Counted from the stretch's first letter, positions 22,800-33,003 are shown. The stretch: 64,000 nt of DNA from Notamacropus eugenii (GCF_028372415.1 NC_092872.1:87022613-87086612), one strand, 5' to 3'. The notes: a model not told the origin generated them from the letters alone. A program made the numbers and translations.

Positions 22800-23350
22800 C
22801 ACTGGATGGTGTGGAGTGAGAAAAGTCTCCCATTAGGCGTCAGGAAATGCAAATTCTCCTAGTGCCAGCTTATGATACATGTGACTCTAGGCATTCAATA
22901 CAAGAAAATTCAACAAGCTTTTATTAATTAAACATCAGATTCTGTGCAAGATTTTGAGTACACAAAGACAAAAACAAAACAGCCCTTCCACTGAAGGAGG
23001 CACACACGCATAAAGAAAAACAAAACGTACAAAATAAAGGCAAAGAATTGGAGGGGGCAGCACTAATAACTGGGAGCATCAGAAAAGTCCTCTTGTAGGA
23101 GGTGGTGTTTTAGTTGAAACTTTAAGGGACCTAGGGCTTGCAAGAAGAAGAATATCCCAGGCATGGAAGACAGCATGTACAAAAGCATGGAGTCAGGAAA
23201 TGTCATGGAGAACAGGTTTGTTTCTCCTGTTATTTTACCTCTTGAGTCTTCATTTCCCAAATACACAAATGGAATTAATAACATTTTTCTCCAATCTTTC
23301 CAATGGGTGTTATTTGTATAAAAGGATGTGAAAACACTTTGCAAACACAG
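22800..23350 (+). mobile_element. MIR split by an L2 insertion
   Basis: Head side at 22800-22900 (AAATTCTCCTAGTGCCAGC, GTGACTCTAGGCATTCAATA). Continuation at 23225-23350 (TTGAGTCTTCATTTCCCAAA, GAAAACACTTTGCAAACAC). A minus-strand L2 lies between. Confidence 0.65.
22903..23222 (-). mobile_element. L2 (minus) inside a MIR
   Basis: ATTCAACAAGCTTTTATTAA start, AGGAGGTGGTGTTTTAGTTG, AATATCCCAGGCATGG and AAAGCATGGAGTCAGG. It ends where the MIR resumes. Confidence 0.75.
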
Positions 23351-23499
23351 GATAAGAACAGATATAGAATATTATTTATTTAGTTAAAAGTATATATTAT
23401 ATATTGAGTTAGTTTTTTCATTTTTTTAGCAACAGCCATCCTAATGATGTCATGATATATGGTGTATAAAGCACTTTTTCTTACAGTATTCATTAGCGT

Positions 23500-23570
23500 G
23501 GACATACAAATACAGGCAAGTAAGACAGTCCCTGCCGTCAAGAATCTTACATTCTAATAGAAGATAGTAT
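23500..23570 (-). mobile_element. L2 fragment
   Basis: GACAGTCCCTGCCGTCAAGA followed by TACATTCTAATAG matches antisense L2 near the terminus. Confidence 0.6.
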
Positions 23571-24405
23571 ATAGTAGGGTCTTTTATTCTTTAAGGAACA
23601 ATAGCCTTATGGTTTAAGTAAGGAGGATGTGAAATACAGATTCCTCTGTCCTGTATAATCTTGGGGTTCTCTTAGTTAGCTAAAAATTATATATTTCTAT
23701 GATCCAATCCCATTAGATGCTATAAGATCCTCCCCCAGCCCCAAGCACTAGACGATAGGAAGACGCTACTTCCGGTTGCTTTCCGCTCTCCAGGACCAGG
23801 TTTCTAGTGGTAAGTGATTGCAAAATGCATCTTAACTTTGAGCTCAGTCTTTGGGAAATTAATTTCCACTTAGTTCCTGGACCATCTCCAGCTCATCCCC
23901 CTGAGTGAAGGATGGGCATCAGAAGGTGGAACAGAAAATCCAAAGCTAATGGTCTGGTTCATGTTAGTTAGCTCCCTCTTAATCCTTTGAAAGATTGCAC
24001 ACTGTGTCTCTGCCATTTCTTTTCATGGTCAGTTTTAAGAGGAAAAGAACATTATTTTCCACTGAGAACAGATTCATTGAAAGGGTAAAATAGAAATTTG
24101 TTTGTTAAACATTGCTATCCATTTGACACAATTAAATGTGAGATATGAAGGGCAAAGATTTTGTCACTTTATAGTAATTCTCAGTGAATTCCAGTCATTT
24201 TCCCAGGTGAAGACACCCAGCCCCTAAAGTCCTTGACATTTTTCCAGGGAGTATTGATTTTAATATCAAAGTGACCCCAGAGAGCATTGCAGTATCAATT
24301 GTTTGGGTTCTCTTTACCATACTGGGAACACTGGCCCTTTTTGGGGCATTTGCTCTGTATTCCCTTTAATTCTTGCTGTCAGCTAACCTCTGGCACAGTC
24401 AAATG
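23571..24405. other. Quiet stretch with a possible start site
   Basis: No repeat recognised. Holds the ETS-like/CpG/donor cluster listed separately, and a well-preserved-looking segment at 24180-24370 with no recognised identity. Confidence 0.4.
23753..23815 (+). promoter_or_regulatory. Possible small promoter and first-exon donor
   Basis: ACTTCCGG (23768-23775) is an ETS-type site, followed by the pyrimidine stretch GCTTTCCGCTCTCC. Four CpGs fall within 23753-23785 in a CpG-poor region. A consensus splice donor GTAAGT sits at 23810-23815. The arrangement resembles a compact ETS-driven start. No transcript evidence; may be chance. Confidence 0.25.
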
Positions 24406-24409
24406 ACAG

Positions 24410-24505
24410 GAACATTGGACAAATCACTTTCCCCTCAATCCTTCGGTTCCTTATCTATAAAATATGAAGGCTTATCTCTAGGATCCCTTTCAGCTCTGTG
24501 ATTCA
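24410..24505 (+). mobile_element. MIR middle to end
   Basis: ACATTGGACAAATCACTTTC, TTCCTTATCTATAAAATATG and CTCTAGGATCCCTTTCAGCT. Confidence 0.75.
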
Positions 24506-24507
24506 TT

Positions 24508-24556
24508 CATTCATTCAACAAGCAATTTATGAAATACCTACTGTGTGCCAGGTACA
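24508..24556 (-). mobile_element. L2 terminal fragment
   Basis: CATTCAACAAGCAATTTATG then CCTACTGTGTGCCAGGTAC: the antisense L2 terminus, cut short. Confidence 0.6.
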
Positions 24557-24915
24557 CCCACCCATAGTTCCCTGTCTCTGAATATAATAGAGGGTGGTGC
24601 ATTTTCTCAACTTGTCTTTAGATCCAATTCTTATCTATTTTTAATCAAAAATAGTGAATTTTGGGGGTTGTCCTGGCTTCACTTTTGCATCCAACATACT
24701 TTGTGTGTTTGTCATACTTTTCCTAGAGACTTTACGATCTCTAAATCTTTAACTCTAAATAAATGAAGACTGATTATTCCTTTCCATGCCCCTGATTTAC
24801 TCTTTCAAACTGGTCTTAATTTTAGGATATAGCAGGGTACAATAGAATTTATCTGATACCTTTCCAGATGTTTCAGAGAAAACTAAGAGGAGAAAGGCCT
24901 CAGTTACTAACCCAC
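24557..24915. other. No gene or repeat recognised
   Basis: Unique-looking; the 73-codon frame at 24545-24766 has no domain. Confidence 0.45.
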
Positions 24916-25031
24916 CCTGAAACAATAATGCTTAGCACTTTTATAGCTCATTCATTGGCAAAGATCTCATAAAACCCTCACAACCCTATGAGGTAGGTGC
25001 TACTAATGTCCCTATTTTACAGATGAGAAAT

Positions 25032-25510
25032 CTATTGTTTTGACATTCAAAGCCCTTTATAACTTAACTCCCTCCTACCTTTCCAGTCTTCTCATCCTTG
25101 CTCTCCAACAAGTAGTCAGACCAAGTGACACTGACCTCCTGGCCATTCCACTCAAAAAAAGTCACTACATCCCTCAGCACCAGGCATTTTCTCTGGCTAG
25201 CCCCCATGCCTGGAATGCTCTCCCTCCTCTGCTCCATTTACTGACCTCCCTGGCTTCCTTTAAGTCCCAACTAAAATCCTACCTTCCGTAGGAAACTTTT
25301 GCTGACCCTTCTTAATTCCAGCACCTTCCCTCTGTTAATTATTTTTTATTTAGATTGTGTATGGCTTGCTTGGCATATATTGGTTTGCATGTTGTCTCCT
25401 CATTAAATTACAAACTCCTTAAGGGCGTTGGCTGTCTTTTGCAACAACCCAGCACTTAGCACAGTGCCTGGCACAGAATAGGCACTTAACAAATGCTGGT
25501 TGATTGATGG
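25032..25510 (+). mobile_element. L2 (plus) inside a MIR
   Basis: 3' part of L2 including the ORF2 C-terminus, then CCAGCACTTAGCACAGTGCC and CAAATGCTGGTTGATTGATG, the L2 terminus. It interrupts a MIR, so it moved after that MIR landed. Confidence 0.85.
25040..25291 (+). pseudogene. L2 ORF2 C-terminal fragment
   Basis: An 83-codon open remnant with the L2 C-terminal signature: FKALYNLTPSYL near the start, then HAWNALPP and FKSQLKSYLP near the end. Only the extreme C-terminus of the reverse transcriptase ORF is present; there are no catalytic residues. A similar antisense FKALYKLTPPCL word occurs at about 60260-60310 in another L2. Confidence 0.8.
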
Positions 25511-25620
25511 AAGGAAGGTTTAAGTGCCCAGGGTCACACAACTAGGAAGTGTCTGAGGCAAGATTCAAACTAAGGTCTTCATGATTCCCACTCTAGCATC
25601 CTGTTCAGTGAGCTATGGAA

Positions 25621-25985
25621 AGTGTTATTGATGGAAACGTTAATTGCCTCGTTCTCTGGGACAAATTATCAGAGCCACCAATAGCATCAGTCTGCACTAT
25701 ATTAGTCTCTTGCTGCCCCTATCTACACAAATGGACCCTCTAGCAGGTGATTGGGTCAGAGACTGAGTCAGCCGGGTATGGAGGGCCAAGGCAGAAACCC
25801 ATATTGGAATTCTTCTGGAGCCTGGAAGGCTGATTCCCTGAAGTGTGCATCTGAGACGAGTGCACCATCATAAAACCATGCAGAGAAACAGATGCTAGTT
25901 GGAACTGAACATTTGACTACAGACCCAAGCCTCAGAGTCTTGGTTGGCTTCCTCTGACTATGCAAGGCTCTCTTTAGAAAGGTGT
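25621..25985. other. No gene or repeat recognised
   Basis: No supported feature. Confidence 0.45.
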
Positions 25986-26400
25986 AGAGGACTTTTATCA
26001 ATTGATCAAGAAGAACTGACTGAGTACTTTCTGTGTGCACAGAACGGTGCCAAAGGCTGGGATCCAAGGGGGAGAAGATACCACAGATCCTGATCCCAGG
26101 GATTTATAGTCTAATTGAGAAATGAAGAAAGAAAACAAGATAGTACAACAATAATATGTTGTAGCAGTTCAGAGAAGGGAGAAGTCACTATGAACTGGGA
26201 TGAGTGGAGAAGCCTTCATGGAGGAATAAAAGCCTTAAACTTGAAACTTGAAAGCTGAAGTAGGGATATGTGAAGGACAAGAGATTCCAGCAGTTACATA
26301 AGAGTTGGAGTGGTGTGCTCCAGAGGGATAAGGAGGGAAATGGCCTGGCTAGAGCGTACAGAAAAGTAGAGTGAAGCCAGGTTATGAAGGGTTTGAGTTT
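25986..26400 (-). mobile_element. L2 (minus)
   Basis: GTACTTTCTGTGTGCACAGA, GATTTATAGTCTAATTGAGA, GATTCCAGCAGTT and CCAGGTTATGAAGGG in antisense L2 order. Confidence 0.65.
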
Positions 26401-26882
26401 CAGTACTTCTAGAAACTGTCATTTCACCCCTGGAGGTTGTCCCTCCATCTATAGAAATTATACCCTGTCTCTAACTGATTCAATGGTCTTCAAAATTTCT
26501 GTAGCCAAAATATTCATCAACTTTGTGAACAACCTAGTGAGAAATCTTCAAACTAACCCGGGTCAGTCCTTTGACAAGTCAGTCTGTCATCAGACTTACA
26601 CGCAAAGCCTTTTCAATTGGGTAAAACCAAAGCTAGCTCTGCTAGTATAGCCTTCCAGAATCCAAGGTCATTGCTTTCTCACAAATGAGGTATGATTTTT
26701 AGTGGAAGGTCTTTAAGGCTAGTTCAAATTCCTCTACCACCACTACTACCTGTGATATAAAACAAGTATGGACTCACTATCTCTCAGGTTCATTTTTCTT
26801 AATGTTTCTATTGTACTAAAGTCCCATTTCCAATTTCTTAACAACTTGGGCCTGTGCTAATCTTCATACTGGGTTGATTCAG
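26401..26882. other. No gene or repeat recognised
   Basis: No supported feature; an 88-codon frame at 26384-26650 has no domain. Confidence 0.45.
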
Positions 26883-26884
26883 GA

Positions 26885-27295
26885 ATAATTCGTATAGTAC
26901 TTTGAGGCTTACAAAGATTTTTCCTCACAACAACACTAGGAAGTGAAGGATATATTTAGTAGATGTTGTTGAGTTGTTTTGTAGGCACGTCTGACCCTTC
27001 ATGTCCCCATTTGGGGTTTTCTTGGCAAAGATTCTGTAGTAGTTTGCCATTTCCTTCTCCAATTCATTTTACAACTGAAGAAACTGAGGCAAACAGGGTT
27101 AAATAACTTGCCCAGGTCACACAGCTAGTAATTGTCTGAGATCAGATGTGAACTCAGGAAAATGAATCTCCTGATTCCACTACATCCCCTAGGTGCTCCA
27201 TTTTATAGATGAGGAAATTGAAATCCAGAGAGGTGACATAATTTGCTCTGGGTCACACATCTAACTTAGATTTGAACCTTCCACTGCACAATACT
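26885..27295 (-). mobile_element. MIR split by MAR1
   Basis: Minus MIR parts at 26885-26958 (TAGTACTTTGAGGCTTACAA, CCTCACAACAACACTAGG) and 27200-27295 (CCATTTTATAGATGAGGAAA, GGTCACACATCTAA). Confidence 0.8.
26961..27197 (-). mobile_element. MAR1-like SINE inside a MIR
   Basis: Minus MAR1: GTTGTTGAGTTGTTTTGTAG, CCCCATTTGGGGTTTTCTTG, GTAGTTTGCCATTTCCTTCT, CTTGCCCAGGTCACACAGCT. TSD not clear. Confidence 0.85.
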
Positions 27296-27409
27296 TCCAT
27301 TCTCATTCTTACATCTCCCTGCATTTCTATGCCATGAGGAAAGACAGAAATGTATAGCTCCTTTCTCCAAGGCAACTTCTTCACCAGTCACTTACTAATC
27401 TAAAATATC

Positions 27410-27515
27410 ATGAGTAAGGACCCTTTCTCCTCTTACTCCTCCCGCATTACTATCCCATTCTCCTCATCTTTGTCTTCTTTCACCTTCCTCCTTTTCTCTT
27501 TTTCTTAGATCTCTT
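27410..27515. repeat. CT-rich tract
   Basis: Irregular pyrimidine-rich stretch. Confidence 0.7.
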
Positions 27516-27579
27516 CTTACCAGCTGCTTTTCCACTGGACCTCAAGAACCACAGAGCCTTTTCATCTGACCTCCAGCTA

Positions 27580-28030
27580 AAATCTCCTCTATGTGTTGTC
27601 TCCCCCGGCAGAAAGTGAGTGCCTTTAGATTTCAGAAAAAAGTGGACTTACATGAACTGATGCTTAGTGAAGTGAGCAGAACCAGGAAAACATTGTACAC
27701 AGTAACAGCAACATTGTGCAAAGATCAGTTTGATAAATGTGGCTCTTCTAAGCAATACAACGATCTAAGACAATCGCAAACGACTCATAATGGAAAATCC
27801 AGACATATCCAGAGAAAGAACTACAGATTCTGAATGCAGATTATTTTCTTTTTTTCTTTCTTGTGGTTTTTCCCTTTTGTTCTGACTCTTCTTTCACCAC
27901 ATGACTAATGTGGAAATATGGGGTTTTTTTTAAAGTTTCTGCCTTCAGAGTAGAGACTGACTTGCTTTTTATTTGCATTCCCAGCACTTAGAAGTTTTGC
28001 ACATAGCAATTATTTAATAAATGTTTTCTC
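27580..28030 (+). mobile_element. L2 3' end split by an L1 fragment
   Basis: GTTGTCTCCCCCGGCAGAAA to 27629, resuming at 27940 with CTTTTTATTTGCATTCCCAG, CAGCACTTAG and TTTAATAAATGTTTTCTC. Confidence 0.65.
27630..27939 (+). mobile_element. L1 ORF2 end plus 3'UTR fragment
   Basis: Marsupial L1 C-terminus and early 3'UTR: the reading frame contains LMLSEVSRTRKTLYTVTATL, then TGTGGTTTTTCCCTTTTG and CACATGACTAATGTGGAAAT. Flanks TGCCTTTAGA (27620-27629) and TGCCTTCAGA (27940-27949) form a 9/10 TSD. The terminal L1 3'UTR and poly-A are missing, which is odd. Confidence 0.7.
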
Positions 28031-28039
28031 ATTTATTCA

Positions 28040-28150
28040 TTCATTCATCCTTTCCTTGTCTTCCTTTCTCCTCCACTCCTTTCCCCCTTCTTCTATCTCT
28101 TCCATGTTCCTTTTCTTCCTCTTCATCCTCTTTTCTTTTTCTCTTTTCGA
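28040..28150. repeat. CT-rich tract
   Basis: Pyrimidine-rich low-complexity stretch of CTTCC/CTTT units. Confidence 0.8.
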
Positions 28151-28689
28151 TGTCCGACCCTCAAAGAGCCCCAGAACTGGTGCAGCAGAGGTGAACTTAG
28201 GTGCTCTTTACATGCATCTCCTGGAGATTTGAGGATCCCTCAAATCCAGTTCCCTGATTTACAGGAGACAGAAACACATGGACAAGTGTTACCCATTACT
28301 GGGAAACAAGATAGGGTAATTAATGATTTTCTGTTCAAGGAAAGAGGAGCCCCAGATGTTGTTTGGCAGCTGATGAGCATATTTGTGGGGAATGTGTGGG
28401 TGCAGGGGATGGTGTTGACATGTTATCTTGACAGATCACTTACCACTACCTAGTGGCTCTGCACTACTGCCCAACCTCCACAGCTTGGGCAGCCTGCGTG
28501 GGCTGTGATTCCAGTAGGCAGTAATGGATTTCAGGTGCCATGGGGGGAGGAAATAAAGCATCAGTAGCCATTCCTGGGGTCCTGCCTCTTCCCAAGCAGC
28601 TGTTCTTCGGCAATGATAAGCTTCTGAGTTAATATGGATCGGCAAACTCAACTCATAACAGTTTTCTAAGAAGAAATCTATAGCCTGAG
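28151..28689. other. No gene or repeat recognised
   Basis: Open frames at 28229-28453 (+) and 28436-28651 (-) have no domain. Confidence 0.45.
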
Positions 28690-29420
28690 ATCACAGAGAA
28701 GGAGAGAAAGTGGGGAAAGAAGAGGAGACTGTATAAAAGGGGAGAAAAAGTATAGGGGAAATATATGAAGATAAGCTTGAAAGAAAGAAGAGGAGAGAAG
28801 CATGAAATGAAAGAATAGAAGAAAGATAGAGGGAAAGAAATAGGAAAGGAGAGAAAGGGAGAGAAATGAAGGAAAGAAGTGGGGAACAAGAGTTGGAAAG
28901 GAAAGAAATAGAGAGAAATGAGGAGGTGGAAAGGGATAAAATGAAAGAATGAAAGAAAGGGAAAGAGGAAAATAAAAGTAGGAAAGAAGAAAGAAGTAAG
29001 GAAGGAGAGAGGCATAGAATGAAAGAGAGAAAAGACAGGAAGAAAGAGAAAAGGCAAAAGAGGAAAGAGTATTGAAAGGGAGAGAATGGGAGAGAGTCTA
29101 AGAAAGAAAGAAGGGAAAAGAGATGAGGAACATAAAGAAGCAAGAGAGATGGAAATTTAAAAAAGGAAATGGGAAAATGGGGAAAAAGAAGAAAGAAGAA
29201 AGGTATGGAATAAGAGAAGAAAACAAAGGTAAGTAAGGGAAACAAAAAGGGCAAAGAAGGGGAGAACAGAAGAAACAAAGGATAGACAAGAAGAAAAGGG
29301 GAGAGAATTAGAGAAGGTAAAACTGGGGGGAGAGTATAAGATAGGAAAGGATGGCAGGAATAAAAAGCAGGAAAGGGGAGAAAAAGAAGGAAAAAGTGAA
29401 GGGAAGGAGTTTAAAAAAAT
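28690..29420. repeat. Purine-rich tract of about 0.7 kb
   Basis: Strong strand asymmetry: GAAAG, GGAAA and GAGAGA units on + with rare pyrimidines. The 195- and 134-codon minus-strand frames (F/S/L/P only) come from this composition. Confidence 0.95.
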
Positions 29421-29584
29421 GGATGAGGGAAATTAGTATCTGCCTCCCAAATTATTTCCTTGCCACCAACAGCAAGGAGGAATGATTTGCCAATGGATGG
29501 AATGAGTCTTGGACGGTAAAACTGCAGATATAGGTAGTGGGGTTTTTATTTCCCAAGGACCTGAACAATAAACTCCTGCTGACC

Positions 29585-30015
29585 AATGCTGTGCAGGCCC
29601 CAGCCTTAGAGTGAGAGAATCTGGTTTCATAGCCTGAATCTGGCTCTAAAAACCTTTATGACCTTGGTTAACCATTTAACCTATTATGGATTCAATTTCC
29701 TTATTTATAAAAATAAGGAGGTTGGACTATATTATCTCTAAGGTACATTTTACCTCTAAATCAGGCATTTTTAACCTGCAGTCCATGAACTTGGTATTTT
29801 GTTTGTGTTTAGGGGTTGCCTTTTTTAGTACTTTTATAACTGCAATTTGATATAATTGGTTTCTTTTGCAATCTTAGGTATTTTATTTTGTACATTTAAA
29901 AACAATATTATGAGATAGGATCCATTGGTTTCATCAGCCTGCAAAAGAGGTCTATGACTACCATGACAAGAAAAAGTTAAAAGTCAATGAATCTACATCT
30001 ATTATCCTATGATGA
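29585..30015 (+). mobile_element. MIR split by a hAT-like MITE
   Basis: MIR to 29761 (TTATGACCTTGGTTAACCAT, TTCCTTATTTATAAAAATAA, GGTTGGACTATATTATCTCT), resuming at 29991 with ATCTACATCTATTATCCTAT. Confidence 0.8.
29762..29990 (-). mobile_element. hAT-like MITE inside a MIR
   Basis: CAGGCATTTTTAACCTGCAG start, interior AATTGGTTTCTTTTGCAATC and ACATTTAAAAACAATATTAT, end GTTAAAAGTCAATGA. 8-bp flanks CTCTAAAT (29754-29761) and ATCTACAT (29991-29998), 6/8. Confidence 0.75.
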
Positions 30016-30339
30016 ACAATGAATGGGGGAAGCCTCCCAAATGGCCAAGATTGTGATCTTTAATCTCTAAGTGAACCAAATCTGAAGTTGCATGGCATGA
30101 GTGCCTAAAGTCAGGCTTCTGGAAGGGAGTCTATTCTAAAATAAAGAGGATCTTATGGGAAAGCAACTGAATGGATGAGTGAAGGGAAACCTCTTCAGTC
30201 TTGTCTGGATTATGAGGGAGGCCATAAAAGCAATGGGCTGGTGGGGCAATACAACAAAGGGAGAGCCTAAGAAATCCCAAAACCAGTTATCCCTGGTCAG
30301 ATACTTTTTTAGAAATCTAATATTTCTTGTACATTGAGT
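30016..30339. other. No gene or repeat recognised
   Basis: No supported feature. Confidence 0.45.
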
Positions 30340-30770
30340 GCATGTATACTTATATGTATATTTATGTACATATACACACGCAAGTTTGTTGTATGTATTT
30401 ATTTACAAATATATATACACATATAGACATAAACTGTGTCTTTGTAAGTACAGAACGTACATATATATGGTCTTCCCTAGTATAAGTGTATAAGTATGGG
30501 TGTATATACACACATGTACATACATATACATGTATGCATACACATATGCACATGTATACATGTATACACATCCCTATATAATGTGCCTGTGCATGTACAT
30601 GCATACATGTATGTACATGCATGCATATATGCATGTATATATCTGATACATATACATGTGTATGCCTATATATACAATATATGTACATACTACGTATACA
30701 CATACATATATGTATACAATACATTTATACATATGTATACAACACATTTACATATGTCCATATACACACA
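30340..30770. repeat. Alternating TA/CA/TG tract
   Basis: About 430 bases of ATGTATACATGTACATGCAT-like alternating purine-pyrimidine sequence with many local palindromes. The 115- and 120-codon frames on the two strands (Y/I/H/C/M-rich) are composition artefacts. Confidence 0.9.
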
Positions 30771-31046
30771 TGCACACTTCCCTATGCTGTCTAGACACTG
30801 TAACTTGGAATTTGGTAACAAGATAGTGAATGCATGGTCTTAGGGAGTACAACACTCTGGTGGCTGCAGAGACAACACTTAGCAGCAAGAGTTAATGCCT
30901 GAATGGCTGAGAGGAGTGTTTAGCTCAGGACTGACTGAGAAGTCTGACCTATTTATGAATCAAGTGAAAGCTCTGAAGGAGTGACAGGTCCTGGGTGCAG
31001 ATCTAGTCCTCTTCGGGAGACTTTTCTACCAACCCCCCAGAAGCTG

Positions 31047-31115
31047 TCATTCCCTCTCCTGCCTCATTCCCTCCCTCTCCTGCCTCCCTCCCTCCCTCTC
31101 CTGCCTCCCTCCCTC
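31047..31115 (+). repeat. CT minisatellite
   Basis: Three to four imperfect units of about 20 bases built from CTCTCCTGCCTCCCTCCCTC. Confidence 0.85.
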
Positions 31116-31689
31116 CCATCTTTGAGGAAAAAGCTTGACTTGTTTATGTAAATTTGCTTAAGAAGAACAGTGGAGGTGGTGTCTCTGGGGAAGCGTTCAA
31201 AGTGGTGACGGGGGATTTCATGGCATCTGGGATGGTTGCCATTCCCAGCAGGCCCCTTTGTGTCATGTTTCTCCCTGAAGCAAGTTTTTATGGTGAAATT
31301 AAAGTCTCAGAAGAGAGGTGAATAATGGATGGGCCTTTAAATATGGGAGCCTGAACGTCTGCACACAGCCAGAACTGGCAAAGAGAAATCCTTTTATATT
31401 CCCCCGCTGCCCCCTCTACCATTGATCTTTATTGATTTAGGAACAAACTATTTGGACAGGAATCCCATTTTCTTACTCATTAGAGAGAGTAGGAGAAGGT
31501 TGAATTTGACCCAAATGTTCATAGGCATTTGTGTGCATACATAGCAGATGCGCACATGAGCATATAACCTGCCAAGATCATTCTGTAACCTGGCTAATCC
31601 TAGCTGTATTGAGGGAGAGGGCCCTTGGCACATTGCTTCTATGACCTCTTAGTCAGAACCAGAGCAGCAAGCATCCTCAGGAGTACAAT
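31116..31689. other. Quiet stretch, possible regulatory DNA
   Basis: No repeat recognised. Has locally high G+C, scattered CpGs and a CArG-like word CCTTTAAATATGG (31334-31346). Function unknown. Confidence 0.35.
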
Positions 31690-31845
31690 TTAGATCTGAA
31701 AGAGGTTATCTAGTTCTAGTACAACCCCCTCATTTTACAAACAGGGAAACTGAGACCCATTATACTAGTAGTAAGAGATAGAACCGAGAATCAAGCCCAG
31801 GTTCTATAAACCTAAATCCTTGTTGAATATTCCACTCTTTGAAAT
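31690..31845 (-). mobile_element. MIR
   Basis: GTTATCTAGTTCTAGTACAA, CCCCTCATTTTACAAACAGG, AGCCCAGGTTCTATAAAC. Confidence 0.75.
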
Positions 31846-31974
31846 TACAGACTGGTTCCCAAAAGTTTCAATGTAAACCTGCCTATGTTCTCATGAATAA
31901 TGAGAGTACCTACACAGTAGTCATAAACTAAAAAAGAACATCAGAGCTCGACCTTTAAACATCAATAGAACACA

Positions 31975-32092
31975 AAATATAGAATGTCAGCATTGGGAGG
32001 GACCTTAGAATACAGAATGTTAGCACTGGAAAGGACTCTTGTGAAGACCTAGTCCAACCCTTGATTGTTCTGAAAAGAAAACTGAGGCAAAA
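31975..32092 (-). mobile_element. MIR end with a tandem repeat of its last 30 bases
   Basis: TAGAATGTCAGCATTGGGAG and CAGAATGTTAGCACTGGAAA are two adjacent copies of the same end motif, followed by ACCTAGTCCAACCCTTGATT. Confidence 0.65.
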
Positions 32093-32096
32093 ATTT

Positions 32097-32290
32097 TCTA
32101 GCAGTTAGAGCTATACAAATGTGGAATGCGCTGCCTCTGAAGATGTTAGTCCCACAACCATGATCTCTCAATGAGATCAATTTCTGTTCAGGGTCTCATT
32201 GGATTCATCTGGGGACACAAATTGGGCTTGATATAAGGAAAGACTTCTTAATAAGCGGAGCTGTCCAAAAGTAGAAGGTGCTGCTTTAAT
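32097..32290 (+). mobile_element. CR1/L3 fragments
   Basis: GTGGAATGCGCTGCCTCTGA at 32121 and GGAAAGACTTCTTAATAAGC...CTGTCCAAAAGTAGAAGG at 32239 match adjacent CR1/L3 3' motifs, but the second piece belongs upstream of the first in the family order. This suggests two insertions or a rearrangement. Confidence 0.55.
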
Positions 32291-32445
32291 CAACAAGTAT
32301 TATTGGACACCTATTAAGTACTCAGCCCTGTGATAGGTATTGTTATGGAATGCGTCTCTTCCTCTAGTATAAGATGTAGTCTTCTCCCTCTAACAGTTTA
32401 TAATCTAGTTGGAAAGAAACAATCTACGCTGTACAAGATACACAA
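32291..32445 (-). mobile_element. L2 fragment (minus)
   Basis: CAACAAGTATTATTGGACAC, CTATTAAGTACTCAGC and TTTATAATCTAGTTGGAAAG. Confidence 0.65.
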
Positions 32446-32504
32446 AAAGGTCACAGACTCATCATATTGAAAGAGACCAACTAATTCAGAATATTGAGAT
32501 GGAC

Positions 32505-33003
32505 AGAGTACTAGACATGGACTCACTAAGACTTGAGTTCAAATGTAGCCTCAAAATATTTACGAGCTATGGGACCCTGTCACATTGGGCAGCTAGAGCT
32601 GATAGAGCATTGAGCTTGGAATCAGGAAGACTCATCTTCCTGAGTTTAAATCTGACTTCAGACACTTACTAGATGTGTGACCCTGGAGAAGTCACTTAAC
32701 TCTGTTTGCTTCAGTTTTCTTATCTGTAAAATGAGCTGGAGAAGAAAATGGCAAACTACTCCAGTATCTTTTCCAAGGAAACCCCAAAATAGGATCACAA
32801 AGAGTCAGACATGATTGAAAACACCCAACAGCAAAAATATGACCCAGTACAAGTCACTTAATCTCTAAAGCACCAGTGACCCTATTTGTAAGATAAGAAT
32901 AATAATAGCACCTATTTCACAGGTTTGTTGTGAGAACCAAATAAGATAATATATGGAAAGCTCTTGGCAAATCTTAAAAGTGATATATAAATTCTAGCTA
33001 TTA
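32505..33003 (+). mobile_element. MIR split by MAR1
   Basis: Parts at 32505-32580 (CTTGAGTTCAAATGTAGCCT) and 32837-33003 (AGTACAAGTCACTTAATCTC, TAATAGCACCTATTTCACAG, GTTGTGAGAACCAAATAAGA). A near-complete MIR when joined. Confidence 0.85.
32581..32836 (+). mobile_element. MAR1-like SINE inside a MIR
   Basis: GGGCAGCTAGAGCTGATAGA head, GTGTGACCCTGGAGAAGTCA, AATGAGCTGGAGAAGAAAAT, AAACTACTCCAGTATCTTTT, GAGTCAGACATGATTG tail. Probable imperfect TSD TATGGGACCC/TATGACCCAG. Confidence 0.85.

Larger units (their letters stand above)
24920..25620 (-). mobile_element. MIR split by an L2 insertion
   Basis: Minus-strand MIR at 24920-25031 (CCTATGAGGTAGGTGCTACT, CCCTATTTTACAGATGAGAA), continued at 25511-25620 (TGCCCAGGGTCACACAACTA, GTGTCTGAGGCAAG). 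Confidence 0.8.

Noticed and set aside
28653..29278. 195- and 134-codon minus-strand open frames
   Set aside because: They are made of F, S, L and P only and follow the purine-rich tract exactly; composition artefact.
30362..30843. 115- and 120-codon frames on opposite strands
   Set aside because: Both arise from the alternating TA/CA tract.
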